Shown here: piece by piece, positions 12,630 through 24,276 of the stretch
How positions within the stretch are numbered: the first letter of the stretch is position 1
Layout of the letters: every line of letters begins with the position of its first letter
Assembly: GCA_948099385.1 (NCBI GenBank)
Contig: CANUEZ040000213.1
Location: forward strand, 868,001-932,000
Source: Fasciola hepatica
Taxonomy: Eukaryota; Platyhelminthes; Trematoda; Plagiorchiida; Fasciolidae
Reading direction: 5' to 3'
DNA: 64,000 nucleotides
Notes under the pieces: model-generated
The model's input: the letters and a program-made list of their open reading frames with translations, nothing else
Told to the model about the DNA's origin: nothing
The model's database searches: none
Translations under genes and position numbers: made by a program

Positions 12630-13245
12630 AGTGAGTGGTTGGCACGAGAGTTTGACGAGCAGACAGCAAAGCATTCGAGCCACTGACTTCTATCCTGACC
12701 CATATCCCTCAAAATGTCTAACCAACGATAATCCTCGTTCCTTTAACCCCAACCAGAGTGGCGAGAAGCACTAACAGAAGCCAGTACTGATGCCAGCTTC
12801 TTCATAACTATAAGTCTCCCATTAGATAACGCCTTATTCGTCTCGCATTGACTTCCATAGGCTAATTCGTGGTCCCTTCCACCTTCTCTGATTTGTGTCC
12901 ATACCGTCCCAATCGTCGAACCACTGGCTTTCATATCTAAGATGAACTGACCAGCAGAAGGTGACATGTTTGGTGGTGTTAGTACAGGCGCGGAGTAAAA
13001 CATCTACTGACTTTCAGCGTAGGTCTCGTCACATGCCGCATTCTACGGAAGCGGTTTATTTTCCTCCCACAGCGCTTTGAAAAGAGAGGCAAAACGAGCA
13101 AATTGTACAGGGAAAGGGCGGTAGTACGACCTCATTCCCAGAAAACTTTTCTCGTCTACAGTTTTGTGAAGTGCACCATTTTGCTACCTGTTCGATCTTT
13201 TCAGGCTCAGTATGAATTCCAGCAAAAGAGATTATTTATCCCGAA
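12630..13245 (-). pseudogene. pol: Ty3/gypsy retrotransposon pol remnant (RT end and RNase H)
   Basis: Read on the minus strand, about 13,245-13,188 gives a GIHTEPEKIEQVAKW-type segment, then 13,160-13,105 gives SFLGMRSYYRPF, the connection after the Ty3/gypsy reverse transcriptase palm. From 13,003 to 12,743 the frame reads APVLTPPNMSPSAGQFILD, the classic junction into RNase H, with DMKAS where an active element has DTDAS, so a catalytic aspartate is lost. Further down, an ILRDMGQDRSQWLE-type segment continues to about 12,630. Stops and frameshifts separate the pieces. The element is dead and internally deleted. The family call is firm; the exact ends are approximate. Confidence 0.85.
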
Positions 13246-13508
13246 TAGCTCATCTAGGGTTGTGGGAAACGGCATTTTGTGGACGTCAGCCCAAAGCTGA
13301 TTTATGTAACTCTCTCTGAGACTGCCGCCAAGTTCTCCAGGTGTTTCTGTTTTGATGTTGTATAAGTTCACTAGGATTCTTTGTGGGGATACGCCCTTCG
13401 TTGTCCGTTGCGTCAGTCGTTGGGCGGTGGCGTGCCTGAATTGCGAAACACTTTTGGGATTGTCAGTCCCTTAGTTCAAGTATTCCTGCTCATTCTACGA
13501 ACGTTTTC

Positions 13509-13753
13509 AAATCTTCCGGTAATTACGTAGGTAATTTATTTTATTTCTAGATGAGGACAAACTGTTCAGGGATTCGTCCGCAAAACCTCGTCCAGCTAGG
13601 TAACAAGTGTTCCGCGCATAAGTAAAGATGGCCTCATCCGCATGTTGGATCTGGGCGTGGAAGTCCCTCAAGCATTCAGCTATCAGTTTCGGTGTATCCG
13701 TTAGTTGTCTCCAAAGTTGGAATATCTCCGGAGGAACCCTATCCCCCAGTTAA
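13509..13753 (-). pseudogene. gag: Gag-like fragment of the same Ty3/gypsy element
   Basis: An 80-codon frame without a start codon, from after a stop at 13,754 to a TGA at 13,509. The middle reads LRDFHAQIQHADEAIFTYA and continues with a CYLAGRGF segment, matching the spacing of the retrotransposon Gag domain (aromatic, then Q..(D/E)E.I..YA..L..LA...F). It lies upstream of the pol remnant on the same strand, in the expected gag-pol order, but only about 0.26 kb separates it from pol. Protease and most of the reverse transcriptase are therefore deleted. Confidence 0.45.
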
Positions 13754-14144
13754 CCACCCTGTCGAATACATCTGCCGTGAGTAATCCGTAGATCATTTTG
13801 GAATAACACGTTTGGAAAACCCTTGAGAAAAATTCTTATTTGTTTCCCCAACGATCCCGATCATTGCCTACAGCGAATTTTTCGGGAACAGCAGCCGGGG
13901 ATGAAAAACCTGGTGATTAAAACTGTTGGTTGTCAATCGGTTGAGAACTCCGAATGATGTGGACATCAAATAGCTGTACTTTCTCCCCTCTTCCATATTT
14001 GGCATCCCATTCTCTTCGCAAAAGTTTTTATTTGTTTCAGGCATAATAATAAGATCATCTTTAGCTGGTTGACACAGCTGGCTGACACAGCTGGCTGATA
14101 GAGTCGACAGAAAGGAACAATCCTCGTTCTTTGCAATGGAAATT
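13754..14144. other. No gene seen; small tandem repeat
   Basis: Between the Gag-like piece and the LTR-like repeat. The only structure I see is about three tandem units of AGCTGGCTGACAC at 14,063-14,101. Open frames here have no recognisable content. Confidence 0.5.
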
Positions 14145-14365
14145 GTCCCAAGGAACAAGTTGCAACACTGTCAAGGAACAGGGTGTTGATAGAACAAATT
14201 GGCAGCTTTACGTGACGGACCAGGTGTCTCGATTCTCGCAATCAGTATCTTGTAATTCCGGGCTCTTTATCACACTAGTTATGTGGCTTGAAATAACTCT
14301 AAAGGAGATGATCGCCAAAGTCAATCAATAATCAACTGTTCTGTGGCGATCATGTTTGTTATCAC
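14145..14365. repeat. Diverged LTR-like repeat L1
   Basis: Aligns with 38,030-38,245 through GGAACAAG, CAGTATCTTG, ACACTAGTT and GGCGATCAT blocks. It lies about 0.4 kb upstream (in minus-strand sense) of the Gag-like fragment, where the 5' LTR of that element would be, but no 3' partner is visible near 12.5 kb. LTR identity is inferred. Confidence 0.5.
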
Positions 14366-14679
14366 CTAACGTAGCCCGGGAATAATACAGTTGTGCGTTT
14401 GCTGTGTTTTTTTCTTCCTACTGTGCAACACTAATATAACCGAATCCACAGCAAAATTAACTGTTCCTGGCGTGATTAGTACTTATTCCTTAGTGGAGAA
14501 AACCATCTGTGGTAAACTTGATCTCCATAGTTTTAAATAATACTGTATTGAGCAGGCTATTAGAAGCCATATTACTGTTCAATTATTGTAAGTGTGGGTT
14601 CCCGATGAAACAGTGACTGAGCTTTTGCTCATACAGTTTGTTGTGTTCGGAATTACCGGAGAGCTAAGTACGCAACAGA

Positions 14680-14875
14680 TCCGTTTATTAACACATCAGT
14701 TAACTCGCTTGTAAGCGGGCAAGCTAACAAGTGAATCTTCCTTTGGCAAACTCAAGCAGTACATGCGATCCAGAGTGGTCAAGCCATCAATCAATAGGCA
14801 GTCAATAGTGGTGCATGCGTGTGTGAGAGTGATTGCGCGAGTGACCACTTGAACCGACACAGCGGAATTGGTTTT
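14680..14875 (+). repeat. Diverged direct repeat L2, first copy
   Basis: Shares CCGTTTATTAAC at its left and an ATCAA(T/C)CAATAG(G/A)CAGTCA block with a following ATTGCG..CG(A)GTG stretch at its right with 16,148-16,395. The two are 1.3 kb apart in the same orientation, as a pair of LTRs of a deleted element would be, but nothing recognisable lies between. Confidence 0.45.
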
Positions 14876-16147
14876 TATTTTGCGGATCGAACAACGAACA
14901 ACCCCCAGGCAGAGGAGTGCTCATCCTTGTGTACTACACCACATTCATATTTGACCGTTTACCAAACTCGGTCGCCTTGTCGTGTTGACTAAGACCAAGG
15001 AAATTAAATTTTTCAAGAAACAGAACAGGGCTATAGCTAGTTATTTACATCAAGTTAGTACACAACTTTATATTAACAACGTTTGTTCGGTAAATTATGA
15101 AGAAAATTAGACCCATCGCGAAGCAAAATCTTTTTCATTCGAATTTTCACAACACCTGTAGTCTTCTCAGAACTCGCGTTGTTCAAAGTGCTGTAGATGA
15201 CACTCCCTCCGGATAAGTTTTATCATGATTCATTGCAGCTAATTCCAATGGGCTTAATTGGTTTGCAACAGCAGGCACACCAGACTGAGTTTCTTTGGAG
15301 AATTTCTTATCAAGAGTCACGTTTTGTAAGCCTTGTGAGCTTCATCGTGGATCGTATTGAAATGAGGGTTTTAGACAAGATGGTTTGCACAGTAATTTGC
15401 ATTTTTCCCAACACATGACGACCTTCGTTGGTAGCTAAATGCCCGCCTCACGTCGACCGAAAGCGGATGTTGCTTACCTTACGTCGCCCATCCATTCGAC
15501 AGCCTAGTGAAATTTATCAGAAACTTTTCCCACTGAATGAATTCAATTCTCTTCAGATGATGTTTTTCCTTGTCAAAATCCAGATAGAAAGATTTGTTTA
15601 AATAAAAATCACTTGCTTCTACCCACTGTCTCTTGTAGTGACACAATGTTCCACATGGCTATGACGAGTAAACATAGTGTCATTTACGGACAGATTTCGA
15701 GAAATATCTGTCACTGAAAAAAGTATCAAATGGGCCAATAGACATTCCCGTCTCCCTGGATTGCCAAGTCATCTCCATTGATTGTTTTGGAGTAAAACCT
15801 GCACCATCATCGTGAATATGGTATGAAATTCATGCACTTTCAACAAACCAAATGTTTTCTTCCTTCAGCCCACTATCAACAGCGACTTCGCTTCAGAAAT
15901 GTCACACAAAATAGTATGTCTCAGATATATTTGTGAGTTATAAGGCTACAGAGCTGATTGCATAGGGACAAGCTTTTATACATCAGTGATGGAAACGACA
16001 TGTGGTCAGTTTTACCATCGTAATTGTAATAACTATTGGTATCTAACATTTTACTAGCTTTGAGCTTCTAAGCAACCGGTTTATTTATCATTGTAGCTTG
16101 CTTTGTGTTCAGAAATCTGTAGAAGAACAGGACACGGAACGCGGATA
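14876..16147. other. No gene recognised
   Basis: AT-rich sequence between the two L2 repeats. An open frame at 15,197-15,418 (plus) has no recognisable features. I see no RNA gene or element end. Confidence 0.4.
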
Positions 16148-16395
16148 AACCGTTTATTAACGCACAGCCAAGCGAGCACGGAAAATCGAACAGGCACAAG
16201 CTGTAAATGCAACGGGCTCGGTCTTCCGGTGCTCCGCGAAATGTGAATACGTGGATGGTTCACTCCGGTGCCAGGCTCGTACTTGTGACTAATCGTAGCA
16301 ACGAGTAGGCATCAACCAATAGACAGTCAGTAACGGTGCGTGAGTGCAAGACTGTCTGATTGCGTACGTGGCTACTTCAACCAAACACACCACCC
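16148..16395 (+). repeat. Diverged direct repeat L2, second copy
   Basis: Matches 14,680-14,875 but contains extra sequence in its middle. See that entry. Confidence 0.45.
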
Positions 16396-17034
16396 AGGGA
16401 CACACAGTCTCCACTGCCCACAGATCACCATAGATATGACGAATAAAAAAGAAAAATTTATGTAAAGTTTTATATTCTGACCACCTAGTACAAGAAGTTG
16501 TAGATCATTTGGGAAGGAGAATCTGAATACGAAGAAGATGATTTGTTGACCGATTTTCGACAACACAAATACAGACACAGATAAACGCAGCATTAAGAAA
16601 TAAGGGTTTGGATGAGATTTTTCGCCTCATTTAGAGTATTGCAATTCTTCAGAAACCAAAGCCCGACAGTCACTTAGGTAACTGCTTCACATATCGAAAT
16701 GCTTCAAGCTGGAAAGCGCCTGATCAAGCAAACGATTCAAAACCCTATGGGTACTATGGAAAATAACGTTCGGTTTCTAGGATTAACTTTTACACCCAAT
16801 GGAGGTTCTGAAGGCTTTAGGAACTGACAAAATCAATGCTGTCCTGGTGGATGGTCATAAGTGCTGGCGTATTATCAGGGCTTATGTACTGAATGCAAGT
16901 GTACCAACCATTGAAATAGGAATAATTTTACCGGATCCGTAGGAGTTGAGAGTCGTGTAACAACTCATACAGATCAATTCAGACTGGACACTGGCGGGAA
17001 TGAAGGTGATACGCACTCATTTATGCAAGTAGGA
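16396..17034. other. No gene recognised
   Basis: No homology to other parts of the window and no recognisable frame. The decayed hammerhead repeat begins at about 17,035. Confidence 0.4.
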
Positions 17035-17073
17035 TATTATTGTATCTGGGTGACGGGACAAATTCTTCCGGAA

Positions 17074-17116
17074 GCACACGACCGGCTTCGTGTTTACTGC
17101 TGCTTATAAGGTATGC
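17074..17116 (-). ncRNA. Diverged hammerhead relic
   Basis: Homologous to the 1,423-1,465 element within a repeat of roughly 120 bp (17,035-17,155 against 1,380-1,500, about 75% identical by eye). On the minus strand stem I is GCATAC with GTGTGC (complete, one G-U pair) and the GTC cleavage triplet is kept, but CTGATGA has become CTTATAA and GAAA has become GAAG. It shows that the family once had both a full stem I and GTC, which supports the ribozyme reading of the better-kept copies. Confidence 0.4.
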
Positions 17117-17510
17117 GTACGCGGGACTCTCTATTCGAATCATCCTCATAATTGAGCACTCTACATTAGATTGATCCGTTTAATCTCATCTGAATTGTGA
17201 GGAACGTGCATCACAGTGCTGTATAATTTAAACACATGAAGTCGTTTGAACCAAAAAGTTGATTCAGACTCACATTAGAAGAGTTTTTCCGTATTCAAAG
17301 CTATTCCTGAATATTTTTCATAGTATAAGAGAAACAAATCAAACTTTTCTTTCAAACTGAAGAATATTTCAGCTCAGTTAAATTGTGAAACATTGTTACC
17401 AGTGATAGTTGACTGTCTGAGCCTGTGCCTGTGCCCTGATAATCTGCACTGTCTGGCTGATCAGTGAGTGCTCCACTTGTTTTAATCAAAGCTCCCTTAC
17501 TATTATTTTG

Positions 17511-17885
17511 CTAAAATGGTTGATAAATGTCCAAATCCTCCCCCTTGAGACTCGAGAAGCCATATGTATGCATTAGAATTGGGTCACTTTGACCAGTCTG
17601 ACCAGAAAAAGTAGAATTTGTCCTTGCATACTGGAGGTCACCAGCCGTTTCAATTTTGCAAGTCCTGGAAATGCTGGGGTGGAGCGGATTTAAAGAAATC
17701 CGTTTAGTCTGAGCTATCAGCTCTGTGTTTGACCGGAAGAAAACATTTTGTGAAAAATATTTTCGTATATTACCGGAAAACTCTGGATGATCCAACGTCA
17801 GACGAATGGATACAAGCGAACCATTTTGACAGTGCCGAATTAAGATAAGCAACAGCATTAACCGATTTGTATCGGACGATGTCAT
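17511..17885 (-). CDS. Hypothetical 124-codon open frame
   Basis: Starts with MTSSDTNRLMLLLILIRHC, where the leucine-rich stretch could be a short hydrophobic segment, and runs to a TGA with no internal stop. A CGCAG acceptor-like site lies just upstream of the ATG. It occurs once in the window. It sits immediately downstream, on the same strand, of a PLE reverse-transcriptase scrap (17,906-17,985), but its sequence does not match the PLE segment expected next. It could be an exon, part of an unrecognised element, or chance. Confidence 0.25.
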   Translation of the reverse strand: MTSSDTNRLMLLLILIRHCQNGSLVSIRLTLDHPEFSGNIRKYFSQNVFFRSNTELIAQTKRISLNPLHPSISRTCKIETAGDLQYARTNSTFSGQTGQSDPILMHTYGFSSLKGEDLDIYQPF

Positions 17886-17905
17886 GGAGTCTGCGTCAAC
17901 AACAG

Positions 17906-17985
17906 CTGTAGACTATTGATTCATGTGGCCATTTTCCAACTTTACCGTAAAGGCGTCGGCAAACAGTGGTCCGAGTAGAAAGCCC
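17906..17985 (-). pseudogene. Penelope-like element RT fragment (PLE-D)
   Basis: The minus-strand frame reads AMGFLLGPLFADAF then TVKLENG and ends at a stop. This is the conserved reverse-transcriptase motif of PLEs, (D)GVAMGSPLGPLFADxFM..LE, with the S-P pair changed to F-L and the preceding D-G-V codons lost. The YADD region is not found, so only a scrap remains. Confidence 0.7.
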
Positions 17986-18009
17986 ATTGCTTAATCTAGA
18001 AGGACACAT

Positions 18010-20226
18010 CTAACGGATTTACATTTGTCACTGATGGAATTGGAAATGAAATTTACTAAGCTCGCTGCTGCTTCAGTTGTAGAAACTTGGGATTAGTCGT
18101 GAGGCAATGAAGCACTGCATATTCAATACTGATGAGCAGAGTAATATTCGAAGGAAATCCATGGCTCTCGTTCCGTTCCCGGTATAGGTATCATCGTAGC
18201 TGGAAGCCAACAGTCTGGGCTGGGAATGAGTCGAGTGAACGGTAATTACCGTAGTTATTTGTTCGCTGAGGCCCTGCTCCGTGTTTGTGTACTGCTGAAA
18301 GTAGACCACTTGCTTCAGCAGACATGACGAATTTGGTGAATTCGAAAGGCTTGAAAACCTGCTCGGGAATTTCTACACTTCACGATAGTCGGGATGTCAT
18401 TAGCATCGTCGTGTAACGAAGGTATTGGACATTTTATTGGTCTACGCCGAGGTCGTCAGACGGGTGGCCCTTCTGTTGGTCACAGAAAAGATTGCTCCCA
18501 AACCATATGTTCTAGAAGTGCAGAAAATTTCGGGATAAAATCTAGTCCAGACTTTGGTTGGTAGTCAAGGAACCTCAAGTGTTTTGTATATTTTGAATGC
18601 TAATTACTCTTTCCTTCGTCATTGTTTTGGGATGAGTAAGATTACTCTTCTGAGATGGAAGTAAATCATTTTCAAAGGGCAGCAGATTTAACATCAGTGT
18701 TTTATAGTTTCGACTGCGAAATTTTCTTTTGACTAAACTTCTTGATGTTTTGGTTGTTGTTGATTAAAGTTGTGTTGTGACCATAGAGTAGAACCATGGG
18801 GAATTGAGACACTAGTCCTGCTGTGTCGTGTGGATTTTATATAGGTGGCAAGGCTACCAACTAAATCTTTTTGTATAGTTCCGTCTGTACCAATGGCGGC
18901 GTAAAACGTTTCCGATTTCCACCATGAATTTGTCTATGTCAGCCTTAGGTCAAGTTTCTTGGAGGCATGGCACATAAGTATTTCGGAATGCGTGAGCAAC
19001 AGGTTAGAAGTTGGGTCCTTGAGATTGTCAAACAGAGAACGCACATTGTTTCATATAACGCCGAGACTGTCAAAATCCGGCGGCGAGAGACCAGGAGCAG
19101 TGCGTCATCTGGCATTTTGCTTTTCTGCCCGTGATAGCACCAATTCATAACGATGTCGCTTGTCAGCTGGTAACCTGTGAGTTTACGAGGTCTTCTATGG
19201 ATGACTTAAATTGTTATGAATATCTGCGACAGGGCAACGTGGCAGTAGATGATTGCAACAATAAAAAAATATTGTCAGCAAAGGTGGACCAGAAAAGCAG
19301 CTCAGTCGTACATACGGCGAGTACAATATCATACCGTGTTGGGGCGAGGCAAACTATTGGTAGTTCGAATAGCCTGATGTGCAACGCTCATGGCTCATCA
19401 CGAGACTCTCTGGGTTTCACCTGTGGGAGGATGGGACTTGTTGGATATACACTGCTGATGACTTCAAAAATGCCAGAAGTACAGCTCTTTCCTGCTAGTC
19501 ACTGGTGATCTGAGCCTTGATAGCTCAGATGAATCATTTCATACGCTTTTGTATTTCTCGGTCCCACAGATAGGAAGTCAGCAGCAACAAAAGAACTATA
19601 TAAGTATTTACAGCAATTAGTTCACCATACATGAATTTATCAAGCTTAGTATGGACTGTTCAATCTGGATCATTCTTCATGCTCTTGTTTTGTCTATCTG
19701 TCATCAGTAAATTGCTGGCAGTAATTGTCCAACTATCCAGACCGGCATGTAAAGTTAAATGAGCTACTAGCCGGGATGGATGGAATCCACCGTATTGCAC
19801 CAGATAATGATCGATTCCGTGATTGTCATCTTCCCAGTATAACTGTCGTCAAAGGCAATGGCTTTCTTGAGTATTTTCAATCAAATGCTTATTCATCATT
19901 CCACCTAATTCTTTGCATATTGTTTACAAACGGATTGATTTGACCAAGTCAACGTTTGTTTACAATACACTATGGAGATGAATATGAAATAGTAACAAAA
20001 AGAGTGCGAAGACACTGTAGACACAGAAAACTCGCTTGATACTATAATAGGAGAATGGTTAGCTAAATTGCTTGGGTGCCCTAGAAGAAAATCGGCAAAC
20101 TATAGTCAGAAGGATTTTTTGATGAGAGGGCTTGTCAGACCACTGAAAGCAACCAATAAACACTTAAAAACACAACCTTCCTGATACAAACTGGAACGCA
20201 GACGTCAATAGCATCAGATAGCACAA
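18010..20226. other. No gene recognised
   Basis: Over 2 kb up to the start of the direct repeat. The longest frame is 19,131-19,508 (plus, 125 codons), which overlaps shorter frames on both strands and shows no domain I recognise. Minus-strand 18,073-18,309 is equally featureless. No repeats shared with the rest of the window were noticed. Confidence 0.4.
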
Positions 20227-20430
20227 TGTATTCCGGACCTTTTTGCTGCATCTTCACTAGTGCCTACTGCCGTCAATGTGATCATTCATAAATGGTGAAT
20301 TGACCAGTATCATAAGACCAAACGCAAGCACACAACCTGAATCACACAACAAGGGTTTGCAACTAGAAACAGATTATCAAGGCAAAACTGACGTAATTAG
20401 CCGAATTCGCTGTTTGTACTGTTGAGGTTA

Positions 20431-21853
20431 GTGATGGTTATTTGCTAACCCCTCCGCGTGTCTCAGTAGTCTTTGATTGTTTGTAACGCAGATGACGGTG
20501 ATCGTCGTGCTCGAATAAACGCAGTGCTTGGTGTTCTGCAGGTTCTGCGTAAAGGATAGTTCCAGGGTTCGGTATTCAGTCAGTTACGTCACCGATTTTG
20601 TTTCCGCCAACTCATCGCTCTTTGTGGCCAAACCGGAATGTGCTCGACCATTCGGTTACGCCATGGTCTCTTCGTTCTGCCAATGTACAGGTGGCTGCGC
20701 ACCTGCAGTTGAATCAGTAAATGTAACTAGAAATGGAGTGAACAGGCCGTGGTTTTTTCACCGACGGCATTTTCATCCGGGAGGTAGAGAAAATGATTAC
20801 TTTTGCAGGGTAATAAGTACGATTAACTGCACAGTCGAAGGATCTGCTGGGTAGGCTGTTGCTGCCATCACACCTGTAAAGTAACCAAAGGAAGGCCGTT
20901 ACTTTTGGCACGATGGTCACCTTCGCTCTGTTCGGAAGTGGCTGAGTGTTTGAATATAAATCATTCTGGATACCCGTTCGCCTCAGAAGTTCTTTGAAAA
21001 TGGGCGGCAACTTTCTTCCAGGGTGTCGGTTGAGCATATTTCACGCTTCCTGTGGAATGTGCTTCGGACAAAGCCGATTCTGTACTTTGTGGGAGGAAAG
21101 CTGATAAAAAGAAGGCACAGTCCTGACCAAGCAATTTTACGATGGGCTGATCTAGGCTTCTATCCATCCTTCCGGCAGGTAATTCCAACACCCAGAAATG
21201 TGACGATGTAGTTGACTTCCTCGTTTTTGGCTAACTGAATGGTCGTTTGTTTGGAATTGAAGTGATGGAACATGTTTTCAAACTGGTCCTTGGTGTTCAC
21301 AGTGAAGAAGATATCGTGTAGTGAGCAGACTGTAGGCAGCCAAATAGTTGTCCGATTACTAAGGTTTGGACTCATGGGCTATTTTTAGTGTTCGCTGTTT
21401 CATATCCTTCATGTGCTAACCCCGGGCGGAAATCGATGGTTCATGCAAGCTACAATGGTCCAAGTAAAGTCGGTAGAGATTAGCTCGAGATACGGTTTTT
21501 CCCATATTTTGTTCTAGGTGTGAGACAAATTTAACTGCCAGAAAGGGCCCCAGCGAACTACCCATGGCAGCTCCGTCAGTCAGTCGATATTCTTGTACGA
21601 GGAGATAGTATTATACTTCCGAGATGCACAATAATAATGATCGAAACAGCTTGTTATTTGATAATCCAATGTTCAAGTCGTTATCATCGGGAAGTTGATG
21701 AACTATGTCAACGGCCTTCGGAACTGAGTTAATTGTAAAGAGTGACTTAACATTCATGGTGAGTAAGTACTTATTGTGAATGTTCAAATCTCTCAACAGG
21801 CCACATCTTTGATAACTATTCTTCACCATGATTTTTCCAAATAAATACAACCA
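20431..21853 (-). pseudogene. Penelope-like element PLE-A, 5'-truncated (proximal copy)
   Basis: From high to low coordinate the minus strand reads LLTMNVKSLFTIN (21.75 kb), then the DGAAMGSSLGPFLAD motif (about 21.57 kb), then LHDIFFTVN (about 21.30 kb), where active PLEs have a YxDD box. A FLGVGITCRKDG segment follows (21.17 kb), then PPIFKELLRRTGIQ (about 21.0 kb) and a GIY-YIG region with CAATCTLAERR and, in a shifted frame, RNRMVEHIPVW (20.65-20.72 kb). The tail RLLRHAEGLA is at about 20.45 kb. Several stops and frameshifts, and loss of the first catalytic aspartate, make it inactive. Homology breaks at 21,853, where copy 3 continues upstream into the PLE. Confidence 0.85.
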
Positions 21854-22594
21854 TCATGGAGAAGTGGATCTCTTCTGGGTTGAACAACTCACAAAACCAT
21901 CCCTGCAGGTCCCTGATCCATCGCTTTCATGATTTACCACAGCTTCAACGCGAACTCTGTTAGTGAACGTCTTACCTCATTGTAGCTCATCATAAAAATT
22001 CAAAAAAGTCAGTTGACTCGGGAAGACCTCTTTCCGCTCACATTGAAACAAGAATGTCTTTTGTATGCTTGATTTATACAACGTGATGTAATTAAACCTT
22101 GGATAAAACACCAAAAACAAGCTTGTTTTCTATCCTGGATCGTTTCAATGAATGACATGAGTCATGTTTTCGAATGAAAAAAGCAAGACACTTCTAAAAG
22201 AGCGGCCTGAATAAATTACCTTCAAATAGTGCTTTCTCCCAGTTGCCCTTCACTGGTATTCGGAAGTATAACTTGAGCGATGAAGACGTGCCTTAAATTA
22301 TTGTGATACTAACTCTCAGTTATCAGTCCGACCATGTAAAAATTATCCATGTGATACTTTGCTAGTTTCTCTTATACGATAAGATTCAGCATCTAGTGTC
22401 AACGCTTATTACCCACTGGAACTCCACGAAAGAACCTCACAGCTGTTTCGCTATCAGCTGCACTTCAGATGCTTTGAATCCTAAATGAAACTTGAATCAA
22501 AGGTGCAGCATTATGAGTTCCACACTTGTATACGGCAGTTCCGAGGTCTCAAAATCCCGGTCATATCAACACCATCGTATGGAAAACCCACTTG
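21854..22594. other. Unidentified block, near-identical to the distal copy
   Basis: No gene recognised. It is matched by 51,288-52,028 with only about one difference seen by eye, much closer than the flanking parts of the duplication (about 1.3% to the left, a few percent to the right). Confidence 0.6.
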
Positions 22595-24209
22595 ACATTG
22601 CCCTTGAGAACTACTGGAGCGTCATACACCAGTTTGACTGTGAGATTTTCGTGAAATAGCCCTAAGCCCATATCTTATGAATAGACAAGTTTCAGTTGGG
22701 AAAGGTCAGCCGTTACGCGTAGAACTCGGTCGTTAGCAGTTCACACCCGAGAAGTATAAACCACTAACTGGTGGATCAGAAAAGCTCATATTTCATTGTA
22801 AAAAAACATTCTGCTATGACCCGGCAATTCACATACCTGTGATGATTCGACTCGGGTCAAATACTGCCAGCGCTCTTCTTGTAAGTGTATTGGCCGTCTG
22901 TATCTTTGGGGTCTGCTCCACGCAGTTTATTCGTAAGTCTTTCGGAGGAACATATTTACAAAACTAAATCCGCAAACGAATTTCACTCTAGAAATAAATG
23001 ATAAGAGCCCACACAAGATGAGAAAGCAGAAAATACAAATAAAAGCTCAAACTCAGCGAGTATTCAATTATACCTGTCGGGATCAATGGTAGTTATTTTA
23101 CACCTTCAGCAAAAGCCGAAACTACTGACCTCAGTTTAGAGTAGTCGAATTCATTTTACAGCCTATCGTTACTTCACAAATTACGTTCAGAAATCCGGCT
23201 GTAAAGTTAAAATCAGCCGTTGATTGGGATTAACAGCATAATTTTATTTGTTGCTTCCGGGGTGACAATATGTTTGTTCAAAAACACCGGGTCAATAAAA
23301 TAATGGTGAAACATGTCTTACGAAACAACCAAAGTTCTGTTCCCCGAATCAGTCAATAAGACTTAGTTCGTCATGCTGACAGAGTACACAGGCTACCCAG
23401 ATCAGACAGGTGGGTAGAGCCTAACAGATTTTCTATCACGAACTTGTTCGAACAGCGAATGGATTTCATAGGTTTTATTGATACTTTTGCTTATAGAGTA
23501 AAACCAGCCCCATAGTAGATATGAAAGACCTGTGATTTATTGTAAATTCACTGTGAGACTAGAGATCCCAACGCATCTGTTCAGGTGGAAGTGGGTTAAT
23601 GCGGAGCACTAGTATATCAACAAAATTATGATTTCTTCAAAAGTGGCCACTCCTTTTATATCAGATGGGAAACAAAAGCGCTCAAAGTCGAAACAATGAA
23701 CCAAAGATAACCATAAATAAGAGATCATCCGCCAGTGACGTGATGCATTCGATGCGAAAACTCATGTAGAAATCTGAGACGGCTCCGGGAATATGAAATT
23801 TCTATGTAGAAGAAGAATAAATGTCGAAGCCCGTGTAAATGACAAATCTCATTTACCCAAAGGAAAAAAATAAGGTTGCACACAGAAACGAATATTTGTA
23901 ATTATTGAAGTAGGCGAATTTGCGAACTATTCACGGGCCCAGGAACCAGTTGTAATTACTTTTGCACTCATTCAAACAATAATCCCGTGGACAGGTATGT
24001 TTGTCGTTCCCAGAGACAGAAGGACATTTTCCTATCCTTCTTCGCAAGGGAACAGTTCACACTAACAAAGACACAATCTTGCAACACTTGTTTGATAGTA
24101 GACAGCCAATCGATGCGGTGACGGTCCTGACCACTTGTGCAGTTCACAGCAAACGACCACGTAGGCAGTTACGTATGATAGCAGAAGCCGTATAAGTTCG
24201 AAGGTGAGA

Positions 24210-24276
24210 GCCACGGCAACAACAATAACAGTTTCGTGGGACGGTCTTGTGGAATCGTTGTTGTTGTTCCCGTGGC
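24210..24276 (-). repeat. Hairpin-forming inverted repeat (copy 2)
   Basis: Reverse-complement counterpart of 10,627-10,693; 18 of 20 arm positions again pair. Confidence 0.6.

Noticed and set aside
18129..18160. CTGATGAG with CGAA 13 nt later as a hammerhead
   Set aside because: Stem II does not pair and there is no GAAAC or flanking stem I.
20528..20854. 108-codon plus-strand frame, also at 48,931-49,257
   Set aside because: It is the antisense of the PLE-A connector/endonuclease region, which has recognisable homology on the minus strand.
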